A stretch of DNA of 64,000 nt from Lytechinus pictus (lineage: Eukaryota > Echinodermata > Echinoidea > Temnopleuroida > Toxopneustidae), in the NCBI RefSeq assembly GCF_037042905.1, contig NC_087262.1:21309501-21373500 (forward strand), in the 5' to 3' direction. This document shows, one piece after another, positions 11,163 to 23,999 of the stretch. The notes below the pieces were generated by a model. It was not told the origin of the DNA, did no database searches, and worked only from the letters and a program-made list of their open reading frames with translations. Position 1 is the stretch's first letter. The number at the start of each line of letters is the position of its first letter. The position numbers were made by a program, and so were the translations under genes.

Positions 11163-13077
11163 TTTGTATTTACACCTGTGGTGGGAGTGGCAAATGTAGA
11201 TCAGTCATGTGAGTATATTTTCTGGAATATGTACTTATACATATCGTGTTATACTTCATGAAAGCACATAATTGATATTCATCACCTGACAGCTATGCTT
11301 GATTTTGATTGGCTGAGAAGCGGGGGATTCTGAGTGTTACTATGGTAAATGAAACAGACTTTGTTGGATAAAGCCTACAATGAGTCCTTTCATGAAATGC
11401 TCCTCCTGGAAGCTATACTTATGCTTATTGTAGGTTTAATATTGATTTGATTAGGAGTTTATTTTTTCTCAAATTCTCTCATCTTTTTGTTTAAATAGAT
11501 TCTATCCTATTCTGTGTCCTTTCCATGCGTCATGTCATGTGTAAAAAAGTGAAAGGGGAAGTGAGCAATTCAGATCAGAGAAGACGATTTGAGGGCTACG
11601 GCGATCAATACCCGCTCAAGTGGAAAGGAAATGAGGGACAGAGTATTTGGAATGTCCAAAATGTCAATCAATAAATGAAGACAAAAGTAGAGTCTTTATC
11701 AACAGAATTCTTGAGGATTAGATTGCATATCCTTTAATCCCTCATTAGCAGCAGATCACTTACCGATACCATCCCACTAAAGGCTTAACAATGGTGGAGA
11801 GAATCGAGCTTTATACTCCATTAATCCCTCTTCCGCCCTACTATCATCAAATTGATAGGTTGAGAAATATGAAAAGGGGAGACAAGGACTGGGAGCAAAC
11901 TTATTCTTACATCTTCAACATAAACTTTTCAAGACAATTTTTTTCTTTTCTAAGAAAAGATAAAGAGTAATGAATGATGTGTAAGGGGAATATGGAAGGG
12001 GAAAAAGAAATATTGAAGAGAGAAAAGGAATATAAAGTTACTCAGAGGAGAAAATGAATTCTAAGAATGAATAAATTAAGAAAGGAAATGAAGGGAGAAC
12101 AATAGATGGGACAAGAAACAAGAAAATTTGGAAGAAAGTAAGAAACAAACTATAAGACAAATTTTCTTACACAAAGATATTAAGATTAATGAGACTTCCA
12201 CCACCCCCCCCCCCCCTCTTTCTTGATAAAGAATAGTGTGTGCAAGACTTCTATGTAGGCTAAATAGAAGGCTTTCTATTTTTTTTCACCTAAATTTGCC
12301 TCACTACCCATCACCCTCCAAGAAATTGTTTGATTATTCATTTCAAAAAGCAAAATGGACATAAGGAAGTTAACTTAGTGCTTATAGTAGGTTGGATACT
12401 CGACCAAACATTTTGAGGTTTAATAATGTGATCCAACCAAGAGACAAAGACCAGTGATGAAAAACAAGAAGCAATTAGAAACTTCTTGAATATATTTCTC
12501 CTTTAATTGTGCCATGATTCCTGGCAAGATCCCAGCCTTCTCCCTCAGAAATTTAGTAAATAATGAATAAGTAAGAAACAAAGACGAAGCTGACAAATAA
12601 TGACCGACAAATCAATCACCAAAATGAACAAGTAGATTTAAAGCTAAAAATAGAAAATAAAACAAATCATCGATCTATTAGCAAGCCAGACAAATTAAGA
12701 ATGAGGCGGTGATAATGATTTGCTGGGGATTAAAGTGATTGGCAGCTGTACTTTCGATAACTTCATGTGTATATTTTCAGAGAATAAAACATGGTCATCG
12801 ATTGCTGTTATTTATAGATCACATATTTTGATAGGCTGTGCTAAAGTAAGGTGCGTTTATGTTTCCCATTTTCAGGCCAAGATCATGCTTTTGTTTTTCT
12901 TAAAAAGTTTAAAACGGGGTGCAACCTGTGCTATTTTCATTCAAGCATTTATCATAAATGCAAACTCACTGAAAGAGTGTGTGTGTCTTTTTAGTTTTTT
13001 GCAGATGTGTATGAATCAAATATGTTTATTTACGTCTGGGACCAACCTTTAACGTCAACATCCGGAAGATATGACCA
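11163..13077. other. intergenic DNA, nothing recognised
   Basis: Mixed AT-rich sequence with an A/G-rich stretch around 11900-12180. No supported gene or repeat. Confidence 0.5.
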
Positions 13078-13237
13078 GGGGCCCATTTCATAAAGGACTT
13101 GCAACTGTTGTAACTTTGCCATTATGGCAACTACCATGGCAACCTTGATTCTGATTGGCTGCTAAGCCTGGTTACCATGATAGTTGCCATTATGGCAAAG
13201 TTACAACAGTTGCAAGTCCTTTATGAAACGTGCCCCA
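13078..13237. mobile_element. short hairpin MITE
   Basis: Nearly perfect arms of about 60 bp (left: TTTCATAAAGGACTTGCAAC then TGTTGTAACTTTGCCATTAT; right: the inverse) surround a ~25-bp loop. The ends are GGGGCCCATTTCAT and ATGAAACGTGCCCC. Confidence 0.85.
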
Positions 13238-14011
13238 AGGCTTGTATCTCAATCCTCTTCATCAGTTCGTAAGTTCCCCCCCTGTAGCATGGATCACAGA
13301 CGCCTGCCCCAACCCCCATTTTAGTGACATTTGTAGTCTTGTGCCAGGCCCAAGACCCAGTGCTCAAGAGAAAAAATGGGTCCCTGGGAATTGCAGCAGG
13401 AATTAAGCCTTGATTCAAGGCTACCTATACCAGACATCGATCAATATACCCGGCAGCTGGGGGATGGAATGTTTATAAAGACTCGTTAGGATTTAATGAT
13501 TGGAAGTGGTATTGTGCCAAACTGTGTTGTGTTATTCCCAGAAATCGTCATCTTCCTCGTGATGAGGTCAGAGTACTTTTTTTGTCATGTATGTATTGGG
13601 CATTATTCATGGACATGAGGGCGATGAAGGTATAGCCTGGGGAGGGGGGGCACTCTGATTTGGAAAGGATACTTTATACTGAACTAACTGAAGAGCTGCA
13701 TATTTCATCTTGGTAGTGTACCAAAGTAGGTTGTGGAGTGGCAAGGGTAGGGGTTTTTGGCCCCAAAATCTGAACTATAGGGGATTAAGAACTGGGTGAT
13801 CCTCTGCTTGGGGGCAGTGCTTGGGAAATTGAATTTAACATGAGATGGGGGTCTTGAGAACTGACGCCTGAAAAATGTGTACCTTAGATATTGGGGAGAT
13901 TGGGTTGGTCATTGAAAAAAGGGGGAAAATAACATGCTTGGGAGCGGCTGGCAAGGCGTGAAACGGGGGTTTTACGGGCTGCACATACCCTTACTGCTAT
14001 TAAAGATAAGA

Positions 14012-14445
14012 CACCATTCTCACTACCGTCCTAAAACTAGTTTAATGTGTAATGAGAACGGTCGAAGCGGTATAATAAGTGATCTTCCGAACCAGTTTAG
14101 AAAACCACCTTGCGATGTAGTTTTGAAGATTGCTTTGCCTCGTTAGATTGGTTTTAGCATAAGTGAGGACACAACCGTTCTTCGGGAAGCAATCTTTGCA
14201 CATTTCAAGCGTGCTACTCCACACACTGTATGTGGACCGCCTACACTGTGGTTTCAAATTACGCGCGAAACATGTCACCCCACTGAGAGTGTTTCCGTAG
14301 CAACAAGACCGCTTTACGTGAAGCGGTTTTGAAAACCACTTTCAGATGATCAAATGGGAATGCTGGCTAGCAAAGCGATCTTCCAAACTGGTATCCTGAA
14401 CCGGTTTCCAGTAAATCAGTTTTAGAAAGAACAATGAGAACGGTT
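14012..14445. mobile_element. MITE, family B copy 2
   Basis: It has the same order of motifs as the 10710-11162 copy, from ATTCTCACTACCGTCCTAAA to TTAGAAAGAACAATGAGAAC, with a shortened left arm and many substitutions. Confidence 0.8.
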
Positions 14446-15339
14446 TCTAAGTCCCCCTCCCTGGAGGGAAAAGTGAGAGAGAGGGGGGAGGCTGACTGAG
14501 ATAAAGACAAACATGGTACATGTGAGAGGGATTTATGTAGGTTGCACAGGCCTATTAACAACAGGAAGGCAAAAGATATTCATTCGAGCCAACCCATTCT
14601 CATTTTTTAAAATTTTTTATATAGCTGATTGACAAATTGCATGAATATGATTGTCCATGTAACACTGATTCCATGGAGGATAACTACTGAACTTTTCCCA
14701 ATATTGGGAAGAAATATTACCAAGTTTTTACCTATATTTGACTGGCGAAAGGATTGGGGCTATTTTATTGTTTCAGGTGATGATTTGATCCCTCAGGAGA
14801 TGTCTTCATAAATGTTGATTTTTTTTAATAAATGAGCCGGTCAAGGTACCTTTTTCCAGTCAGATATGGGTTGTCAGATATATATCCTATCAAGGAGATA
14901 GAGATGATATCTCCTTGATCCTATCTACTGGTAGTAAACATCCTACCCCTGAATTTCATCCTTATATTTATAAATTCTTTTAAAGTGCCACTATGGGAAA
15001 TGTTTTAGGCCCTTGATACCTCAAGCTTATTTATAGATTAGTTCCTTCCCTTGCCAATGACACAGTTTTTCAATAACCTCTCAACTTATTCTTACAAGTA
15101 TTTGGCACTTTGCCACAATTAATGATTTTATTGAATAGGGTGTAGAGAGTGATTTGTTTCTTGTTGGACAGAAGCTATTTCAGGCACTGTTAGGATAATT
15201 CCCCAAGGTAAAGGGTCTCTCCCCCCATCCCTCCTACGCATTGCCCCCCCTTAAACTTCGACCCCCACTCATCAAAAGTGTGGAACCTACCTGGAAAATA
15301 GTGTGTCAGGAGTGGCCCTTTTTTTCTCTCTCTAGGCAG

Positions 15340-15725
15340 TGCTGCACCAGCCCAAGTTTGCTCAATCTCGAGATTTTAGCCCGATCGGCCCTCTTCGCGA
15401 TTAATCTTGAGATTCAAGAAACCCTGTCTCCACCATCGCAAGAAGAGCGATTCCTGCTCTAGCGAGGCATCGATGCATTATGGTCTGACGCCGTGAATAA
15501 AATTATCCAGAGTGCATTTCCATCTCTGAATTAGCGGGATAATTCGTGATTTAGCGCGCTATTTTGCAAATAGTCCCAAGTTGACTTGGGATTGCAATCT
15601 CGAGGTTAATCCTGCGAACTAGCGCGATAATTGCGTCTCCATTACAAATAATCTCAAGATTGTTCAGATCGGGATAATTTGCCGGATCAGAAATAGCGCG
15701 CTAATTTGAGAACTGGGGCTGGTGC
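15340..15725. mobile_element. MITE with GCACCAGCCC termini
   Basis: The left end GTGCTGCACCAGCCCAAGTT is mirrored by AACTGGGGCTGGTGCAGAGG at the right. The interior has inverted GCGCGCTA and CTCGAGATT motifs. No coding capacity. Confidence 0.7.
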
Positions 15726-17379
15726 AGAGGGCCCTTCTCTCTCCATCTTAGTTTAAATGGTTTTATGCAATTGAAGGGGCCACCCACCCTGCTCACATGT
15801 CAATACTTTTTTTTTCAACATGTTTTTATTAAGGATTTCATTCAAATGAATTACATAAACTCCAGATAAATACAAAAAATTACAAATCTTCCTTTTATAT
15901 CAACAAGGATATGCAAAAAAAAAAAACATATATATTTACCAAAAACTGAAGCAATAAGGACGGAATGAAATTTCTTAAAATTATACTTTTATATCTTAAA
16001 AAAAACTTACTTAACTGAGCCCCCAACCCTCTATGTATTTTAATAATAATTAATATTAAATAACTAAATGATTTGCAGGAGAACAAAAATCAACCTACAT
16101 GTATTATCATTGCATCCCATTTTACATCAAGCTTCAACATAACTTTACATTATTATACACACATATACACACCCACCCTAAATACACCAATACCCCACCA
16201 ATACCCTCACCCCTCCCACACCCTCTCTCCTCAAACTGACGAGTACGGTCAAGCTATGTGTCTCGATGAAGATTTGAGGATGGTTAAAACCCCAAGCCAT
16301 GTGGAAGCTATTAATTAATATACCACAGGCATCAGGTGAATAGCATACTGATGACTCTTACACCGTCTTCGTTCAACATTGTCACAGCCCCCGTCCCCCA
16401 TGAAAAAAATTAATGGTTTTGAAAGTGGCTTTCTTAGTCACTCAAAACATCCATCGACATGTTCAATTTCAGCATGATGGAAAGTGGTCATGGTGTCATG
16501 GTTCCATGTCAGGAGATGTGTTTGCATGCATTGGTTGCAAAACTAAAATTAATTTTCCTAGATTTTTTTTTTAATAAGAGCCCCCTGTCTAATGGGGGGA
16601 GGGTAGGGTGGCGAGAATGCCATCTCTCCTTTTTCTCATTTCCTACTTGTAAAGTACATGTATAGCACACATATAATCATGATTGACTGCGAATATGTGA
16701 CTTGGACTACACAGTACAATGCAAAAAAAATGAGAACATGCATTTGTGTTAAGCGTACTGAGAATTTTTATAGAGTCTCGGGTCTGATACATCTTTATTT
16801 GCTAAGAATTTCTTTTTTTATTTCTTTTCAGTTTTGCTTTCATTTGGTGCAATCAGAGTTTATTAAGGTGAAAGGTCAAATTTACTGATGTATGATGGAG
16901 TTCCACAGCCATGTCAGAATTCCTTGTAGATATATAATACAAGAAACCTTGCTGGAGGTATACCTGTACATGAATATTGCAACAGCAAAATTACAGTAAA
17001 ATTGATGGAAATGTCACTTGTGCAGATTATGTTCTATATACATGTATGTAAGTTGAATAAATGCCTTAAATGCTTATTCTATGTTCAAGCCTTGTGCTTG
17101 GTATTGAATATTCAGAAAGGCCAAGAGCAATTTGCTTTTGACTTTGAGTTTGAAAGATATGTATTATCTATTTATTTTTGTAAGACTGAATTTTATTAAC
17201 CATCCTGATATTCCTCAGAGTTGTATTCTTTTTTTTGTGTATATATTGAATAATAAGCTAGTGATTAGGGCTTAGATGTTGGAAGAAATTGATGTATTAT
17301 GACATAAAGTTGCCATGTTATGCATTGTAGAAAATAACTATTTGTCTGAAACACAATTACCCAACATGTGACATCTGCT

Positions 17380-17637
17380 GGGCCCCGTTGTACAAAGAGT
17401 TACAATTGATCCGATCAATCGTAACTCTATGGAAATCCATCAGTGTCATAATTTTTTCTAGAGGAAATTTGTAATCAAAGGAGAACACCCCAAATTGTCA
17501 AGAAATCAATGAATTTATGGATATGCATTCATATCTAGATTTTTTTTTTAACAAACATGCATTTCATATGTTGACTTTGCTGGCTTTCCATAGTTGTGAT
17601 TGATCGGATCAATCGTACTCTTTGTACAACGGGGCCC
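17380..17637. mobile_element. GGGCCC-ended MITE, second copy
   Basis: Left end GGGCCCCGTTGTACAAAGAG then TTACAATTGATCCGATCAAT; the right end is the exact inverse type (GATCGGATCAATCGTACTCT then TTGTACAACGGGGCCC). Confidence 0.85.
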
Positions 17638-17821
17638 AATGATCTCACTTAAAATCACAAAAAAAAAAATGAATTACCCTTTCCAATTAAACTACAAATC
17701 TATGAATCAGAGTAAAGTTTAATAAACCTTAAAAATATATACCGGTACACGTTTAATTGAAAGATGTGAATAATCTGTTGTTCTGTTTTTTCTCAAAAGA
17801 AAATTGAAACATTTTTAGTTA

Positions 17822-18067
17822 TCTTTTGCAATGGATCAAATCAACCACAACTATGGAAGGCCAGCAATTGAAAAATTTAAAATATATCTATTCAAAGGGT
17901 TTCTTACATAAGATATATATATAACCATACATCCATCATTGTACTGGAAAATCAATGTACTCCTCTTAGTATTTCAAGAGGACATTGTTTTTGAAGAATT
18001 ATGACATCGATGGGTTTCTTAACTTAAGATTCATCAGATCAATTGCAACTCATTACATGACCCAGGG
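17822..18067. mobile_element. GGGCCC-ended MITE, decayed third copy
   Basis: It keeps the internal sequence (GGATCAAATCAACCACAACT at the left, ATCAGATCAATTGCAACTCA at the right) but has lost its left terminal GGGCCC. It abuts the next copy. Confidence 0.6.
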
Positions 18068-18337
18068 CCCTTCTTACAAATAGTTGCAATTGCTCCGATC
18101 AATCGCAACCATGGAAAGCCAGCAAATTCAACATATAAAAATGCATGTTTGTTCAAAAAAAATTCTGGATATGAATGTATATCCATGAATTCATTGATTT
18201 CTTGACAATATGGTGTGTTCTCCTTTGTTTACAAAGGACATTTTGCAAATTTCCTTCAGAAAAAATTATGAAACTGATGGATTTCCATAGAGTTACAATT
18301 GATTGGATCAATCGTAACTCTTTGTAAGGCGGGGCCC
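18064..18337. mobile_element. GGGCCC-ended MITE, fourth copy
   Basis: From AGGGCCCTTCTTACAAATAG to CTCTTTGTAAGGCGGGGCCC, with the shared TTGCTCCGATCAATCGCAAC and inverse arms. Confidence 0.8.
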
Positions 18338-19251
18338 TGGTCTCAAAACTACAAAATCTGGAACTGAGTGAAGATATTAAAACCTGTGTTCAGAAGCATT
18401 TGTAACTTTTTTATTAGATGCTCATTTTCACAATGTATGTATTGCAAAAGAATAGATGAGAATGAAGGATAGATTAGTTTTCCTTTTAGAGTGCTGGAAG
18501 CCAGAATTGAGGAATCATGGAAGCATTGTGCAATTAATAGCATTTATTCATAATTGCAGTATGGGGTATGGTTATTATCATTGTTTTTAGTTGCTTGTTT
18601 TTTTTACTGTTCTTTTATATTTCAGTTCGTTTCATCATATTCACAATATTTGTGTAGGTGCAGTATATCACCTATAGAAATAACTTTTTATTACTTTTGT
18701 TGTATAACTGATCTAATCAAGATTTTGAATTATACAGATTGCATGTTCGGATATTGATTAGGAATTTTATTATTTTTTTTGAAGTATTTTTAAGTATGAT
18801 GCTATGATATCGTTTGTCTTCCTCATGTCTGATTTGTTTATTGGAAAGTGAAGATCATTTATGAGCTTGCATATAATGATGCAATAACTATTCTGCCACA
18901 AATGATTTATTAAAGATTTATTATTTTATTTAATCAATATTCCATTGCTCTCAAACTTTTTTGGGGGAAGGGGGAGTTGAAGGGATGATGGGGGGGGGTG
19001 GGGAATGTAGATGGATCTAAGAAAATCAAGATATGTAACCCCATAACTTAGGATAACCATTTGTATCTATCCAGAATAATTGCCCCCCTCCCTTGCTAAA
19101 TAATAGATAAAGCTACATATAATGTTTACAGTGCTAATCTAGCATATGGATGTTTTTGTGAGGGGTTATAAAGTTCAAAATGTTTTTATTCAAGAAAACA
19201 TGATAATTGACATACCATGATGTGGACAATATACACAAACATATGCACAGT

Positions 19252-19642
19252 AAAGGCGACCGCACACCTTACGATTGGTCTGCGACCCGATTTCAGAATA
19301 AAATGTAGTAGAATTTGATGCTGATAATGAGACTTGGAATATTTTACTGTGTAATGTTCTAAATCATCGTACGAATACCTATGTTCAAATATGTGACTAT
19401 GCTATCATCCTTCTTAGAATAAAAGCAAATTTAATATCTAGTCGTAATGACGTCATAGCAGTCGTACGATTGGCTACGATTTGAAACTAATTTGGCCTTT
19501 ACTCCAAAATAAAGGCTTGCAATTTTTCAAAATGGTTATATCAGTATTCTTTCAATTAATTTTAACCTCAAATAAAATGATATGTTCCATTCACATTTTC
19601 AAAATCTGATCGCGAACAGTCGTAAGGTGTGCGGTGGCCTTA
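19252..19642. mobile_element. MITE with ACCGCACACCTTACGA termini
   Basis: The left end AAAGGCGACCGCACACCTTA is mirrored at the right by TAAGGTGTGCGGTGGCCTTA. The flanks suggest a TA or TAA target duplication. The interior has no coding capacity. Confidence 0.85.
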
Positions 19643-19737
19643 ATAAATTCATTGATCAATTGATTAAAGAGTGAGATGATTAAAAAAAAATGTGAGGAGT
19701 ATAATCACGTTGCTGGAACTTGTGAAAGATATAGCTT

Positions 19738-20025
19738 ACATGCTCCCCATGGAGTAGGTAATGTGTATAATAACAAATTAATTAATCTGGTAATTAAACA
19801 GGGTGATGATGATGCGAATACAGCTGCTGTAATAAGAGAAAAATACAACTATCCTACTCCCCATGGAGTGGGTAATGTATACTACATTGACCAGGATAAC
19901 ATAAACATAATGTGATTTGAGAATGTAACAATAATGGAATGTAAGAAATAAGATTTATTTAATTTTTGGATTCTTGAAAATGTAGCTTACATGTATTTGC
20001 TCCCCATGGAGTGGATGATCAGCGC
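19738..20025 (+). repeat. three spaced copies of a CTCCCCATGGAGT motif
   Basis: GCTCCCCATGGAGTAGGTAA, ACTCCCCATGGAGTGGGTAA and GCTCCCCATGGAGTGGATGA occur at about 19740, 19857 and 19999. The first two lie in one 79-codon open frame (19676-19915) and would give a repeated HGVGNVY peptide. No other sign of a gene was found. Confidence 0.45.
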
Positions 20026-20793
20026 AACTTGGCAGAATATGAAGAATAGCTTATACTCTGATTGCTTTATTCATGGGTAATGGTATGTAAAGTGTTATGA
20101 TCAGAATTGATCTTGTCATGTGATAAATGTCTGTAGTGTACTGTATGTAACATTAAACTAATACATTCCTTATGTGGCTTAAACTTATTCATTGCTTGTT
20201 TCACAACACTGCCACAATGATGAACAAATCTTTATAAACCATGTATTGTGGGCGCTCTTTTCTTCAAAATGTAAAAATTGACAACATTTCCAAGTTTGTA
20301 GCCGCTTTGTAGCCTTATCATGTTAAGTTGACAAAATTTGTGCTTTTTATGCTGGTTTTCAAATGAGCTCAAAACAGCTGTAAAAGTGGAGAGAAAAGAG
20401 CAAGGGAAAAGGGCTAAAAATGGCCGCATGCTCATTGCGAACTTTGGTGTGTTTCTCTTTCTCTCCTGAACAAAACGTAGCAATGCATATCTTATGACTT
20501 ATGTCTTACCTGCAACTCAATTAATTGTCATCATATTATAGTAAGGAGAATAATGAATTGTGTAGAGCTTAAGATGTACATTTTGACTCTCACTGAATTA
20601 AAATTGCAATGTGACTTTTTATTATTATCATAATTTTCCAGCCCCAAACAGAGGATCTAGAAGAAATATTATATTCCATGAATTTTTATTTGTGCATGTA
20701 AAACCCAAAGTATGTCCCAATAAAGTCCGCAACATGCCATGATTTGCACAATATCAATTGAAGAGTTGTGTTGATATCCTTATTGTTGTGCAG

Positions 20794-20848
20794 GATGAAA
20801 TTGACCCAGGAAGAGTTGGAATCAGTTATGAAGAGGAGGACAACATAG
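20794..20848 (+). CDS. possible terminal exon of an unidentified gene
   Basis: A strong acceptor (polypyrimidine then TTGTTGTGCAG, ending at 20793) is followed by a short open frame, G|ATGAAATTG..., that reads MKLTQEELESVMKRRTT and stops at TAG 20846-20848. A second frame from the same acceptor reads DEIDPGRVGISYEEEDN and onward for 34 codons to a TGA near 20898. Both look protein-like, but only one could be real. I cannot identify the gene and found no partner exon upstream. Confidence 0.25.
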
Positions 20849-20895
20849 GGAGTAGGGGAGATGAAGAGGATGGAAGGATAACTGAAATGTGTTGG

Positions 20896-21372
20896 TGATG
20901 ATGATAATGATGATGATGATGATGATAATGATGATGATTATGATGATGATGATTATGATGATTATGATGATGATAATGATGATGATGATGATAATGGTGG
21001 TGATGATAATGGTGGTGGTGGTGGTGGTATGATTATGATGGTGATGATGATTATGATGATGATAATGATGATGATGATGGTGGTGGTGTCATGATTATGA
21101 TGGTGATGCTGATTGATGATAATGATGATGATTATGATGATGATAATGACGATGATGATGGTGATGACGATGATGATGGTGGTGGTGTTATGGTTATGAT
21201 GGTGATGCTGATTGATGATAATGATGATGATTATGATGATGATAATGACGATGATGATAATGATGACGTTGATGATGGATGATGATGATGAAGATGATGA
21301 GGATGATGAGGATGATGATGATGATGATGATGATGACTGTGATGGTAATGAAAGTGATGAGGAGGAGGAGGG
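20896..21372 (+). repeat. GAT/GGT trinucleotide array
   Basis: An interrupted (GAT)n and (GGT)n array of about 480 bp. It contains a larger repeated block (GTGGTGTCATGATTATGATG and variants at about 21090 and 21185). Open frames on both strands (poly-Asp, poly-Ile/His, poly-Ser) are artefacts of the triplet period. Confidence 0.95.
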
Positions 21373-21429
21373 TGAAACTTTTATACATTCAGCTTCCTCG
21401 TTTGCATGCTGACCCGGACGTATAACTGT

Positions 21430-22475
21430 TTTGTACAAATAGCAAATCTGAATATGCCACCAAAGTCGTATTTAACATCCTATTTTTATTTTTCAGAGCT
21501 ATACTAGTCTCATATTCTTCATTTGTTCAAATAAACTTTTTTTTTGGACTTGCATGACCTGCCCTTATAACTTGGGCTTGACGGGGTTCAGGGCAAATTT
21601 CAAGTCGGCCTATTAGCTAATACTGAGGTATTTACAGAATAGCCTCCCCTAAATCATTGAGCCGGTCCCTGGGTAAAGATTATTGACAATCCAAAACATC
21701 CTCAAATAATTTCTAGTCAGCTTTTAACAGTTTAACATGTTCGGGAGATAGATTGATGAGAGAGGATTAGCAGATAATCTCCACTCTTCGTCAATTACAA
21801 TTTGGACTTGCCCCTATTAATAGTTCAGCCGGAAATATGTATTTTTTTGTAAACATTTCGTGGAAAAGGGTCTTAAATATGATTCGGATTTCATATAATG
21901 GATATGTTTTTGTTGAAGCGAATAAGAGGATATATATATAACTTCTACTGGCAAGATTATAAGGGAGGATGGGAGCTATTTGAAATCAGAGTAGAAGAAT
22001 CCGACCGATGTAAGCCTTATCACAACTAAATCAAATAGTTTTGACGATAGAGATTCAACAAAGAAAGAATACAATTTATATTTGAGAATATCTATGCAGA
22101 GTAGAGGTTCAAGGCCAAATATTGAATTGAATTTGAATTGAATATTATTACCAAATATCACTGTCAGGTACAATTACAAGAAATAGTACATCACATATAA
22201 ACAAAACATTTGGTAATTGGAGCTAACATAATAGCAAGATGCTAATCGAGGTTAGCCCCAAATAATGTCATTATCATAGTTTAAACAATAAATTTAACTA
22301 AATCTCAATATTGTACATCAAATTCAGTACTAATTCTACTTATTACTGTTGCAGAAAATTTTGATCATTTTCAGTGAACATGTTTACACTATTTACAAGA
22401 AAAAATATCTTGATTATTCACAAAATCTTTATATAGAATTATTTGTTTTCAGGCAGCATTTTACCATACCAAATT
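21430..22475. other. intergenic DNA, nothing recognised
   Basis: AT-rich, with no supported exon, RNA or repeat structure. Confidence 0.5.
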
Positions 22476-22479
22476 AATT

Positions 22480-22870
22480 ACAATCTTCCAGTAGCATTAA
22501 TTTTAACGATTTGCTAAATATCTTACGACTGGGGTGTTTCTAATATTACTTGGCAAATGATTCCATAAAGTAGGACCAGAAAATGAAATTGATTGTTTTC
22601 CCAAATTGGTATTATTTTTGTCAAGATTAACATTTCGCTTTTCTCTATTTCTTGTATTGTAAGGATGGTCTATAAATGAAAAATAATCAATAAAACTATG
22701 CGGTAACCGAATATTCATTAAATCGTGCATAAATACTCCTAACAAATATTGGTATTGGGATTGAAAATATCGAGAATATTTAGATCATGAAATAAAGGAG
22801 CAGAGTGATAAGTATGATGGTTGAACGTCATTATTCTAGCTATTCGTTTTTGAAATAATAATATAGGGTT
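22480..22870 (-). pseudogene. non-LTR retrotransposon (CR1/jockey-like) reverse transcriptase C-terminal remnant
   Basis: The minus strand encodes the typical end of a LINE reverse transcriptase ORF. The first part reads FQKRIARIMTFNHHTYHSAP and LFHDLNILDIFNP. It continues, after a frameshift near 22742, with HPYNTRNREKRNVNL and SFSGPTLWNHLPSNIRN. The pattern "YNTR... G..LWN.LP..I.N" is diagnostic of these elements. Only the tail is present, with a frameshift and no upstream RT motifs, so this is a dead 5'-truncated copy. Confidence 0.88.
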
Positions 22871-23504
22871 CAGGGTTGTTTTGAAATATACACCCCCCCC
22901 CCCCGATAGAATCCGAGGACAACCACCCTTATGGAAAGTACCACTCGGACAAGTGGCCCAGACACGTACCACGGGGAATTACCCCCTCTCGGAACAGTAC
23001 CCGGACAAGTTCTTCATAGGAAACATGCATCTGAGCAAAAAAATACCCACGGACAAGTGCCACAAACATCCACCTTCTTTCACGACTTCTGCCCAGCTAC
23101 CCCAGTGTAACTAATAATGATAATCACCATTACAAAGGCTGTTTAATATTTTGTTTTACCTATTAAGATATCGTTTACAGATAGAAAAAAATGTAAAATC
23201 CAGAAAACCATGTATTTCCCTCCAGAAATGGAGGCAAATGTTAGCACTGTGAATATATTTTGTTTGATGAATAAAGAAGACCAGCAATGGTTATTTTACC
23301 CCCCAAAAAACAAAAAAACATTACGATATGATCAGCGTTACTTTGTCCGACTGGATGGACAGCTTATGTATTTTTAGATTAAAAAGGAGAATAATTATTT
23401 CAAGTTAAACATAAAAAACGGCGCGAAGCTTTATAGTAACTATTTAAATTTTACGTTCAATTTGATGGTAATGATGATGAGGATAATGATGTTGATGATT
23501 TATT

Positions 23505-23605
23505 GATTGATTGATTTATTCATTCATTCATTTATTTATTATATATTTATTTATTATATATTTATTCATTATATATTTATTCATTAATTTATTGGTTTTC
23601 TTTAT
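23505..23605 (+). repeat. ATT/TTCA-type simple repeat
   Basis: Runs of ATTGATTGATT, ATTCATTCATT and TTATTTATTATATA. Confidence 0.85.
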
Positions 23606-23754
23606 TTTATACCGCAGGGTAGGCCTGTCCAGTTATGCGAAACTGCTTTCCAAAGGCGCCCTGCAGTTTAACAAATAACTTAACATCATAGCAATTCAAT
23701 GTATGTAACGTATAATAAAGTAAAAAACAGAATACAATATATGATGACCATTAT

Positions 23755-23965
23755 GATGGGAATATGATGATAGTGGTGGCCTGGTGGGGGTGTGATGGTG
23801 ATAATGGTGATGTTGTAGTGGTGGTGGTGGTGGTAGTGGCGGTGGCGGCGGTGGCGGCGGTGGTGGTGGCGGTGGCGGCGGTGGCGCGGCGGTGGTGGTG
23901 GTGGTGGTGATGGTAGTAATGGCGTTGAAGTGGTGATGGTGGTTGTGATTGTGGTAATTGTGACG
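23755..23965 (+). repeat. GGT/GGC trinucleotide array
   Basis: An interrupted (GGTGGC)n tract, most regular at 23815-23925 and very G-rich on this strand. Confidence 0.9.
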
Positions 23966-23999
23966 ATGGTGATGGTGATGAAATAATTAAAGCAGGCCT

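Noticed and set aside
20962..21438. Minus-strand Ser/Ile/His-rich frame
   Set aside because: Same triplet-repeat artefact in the smaller GAT array.
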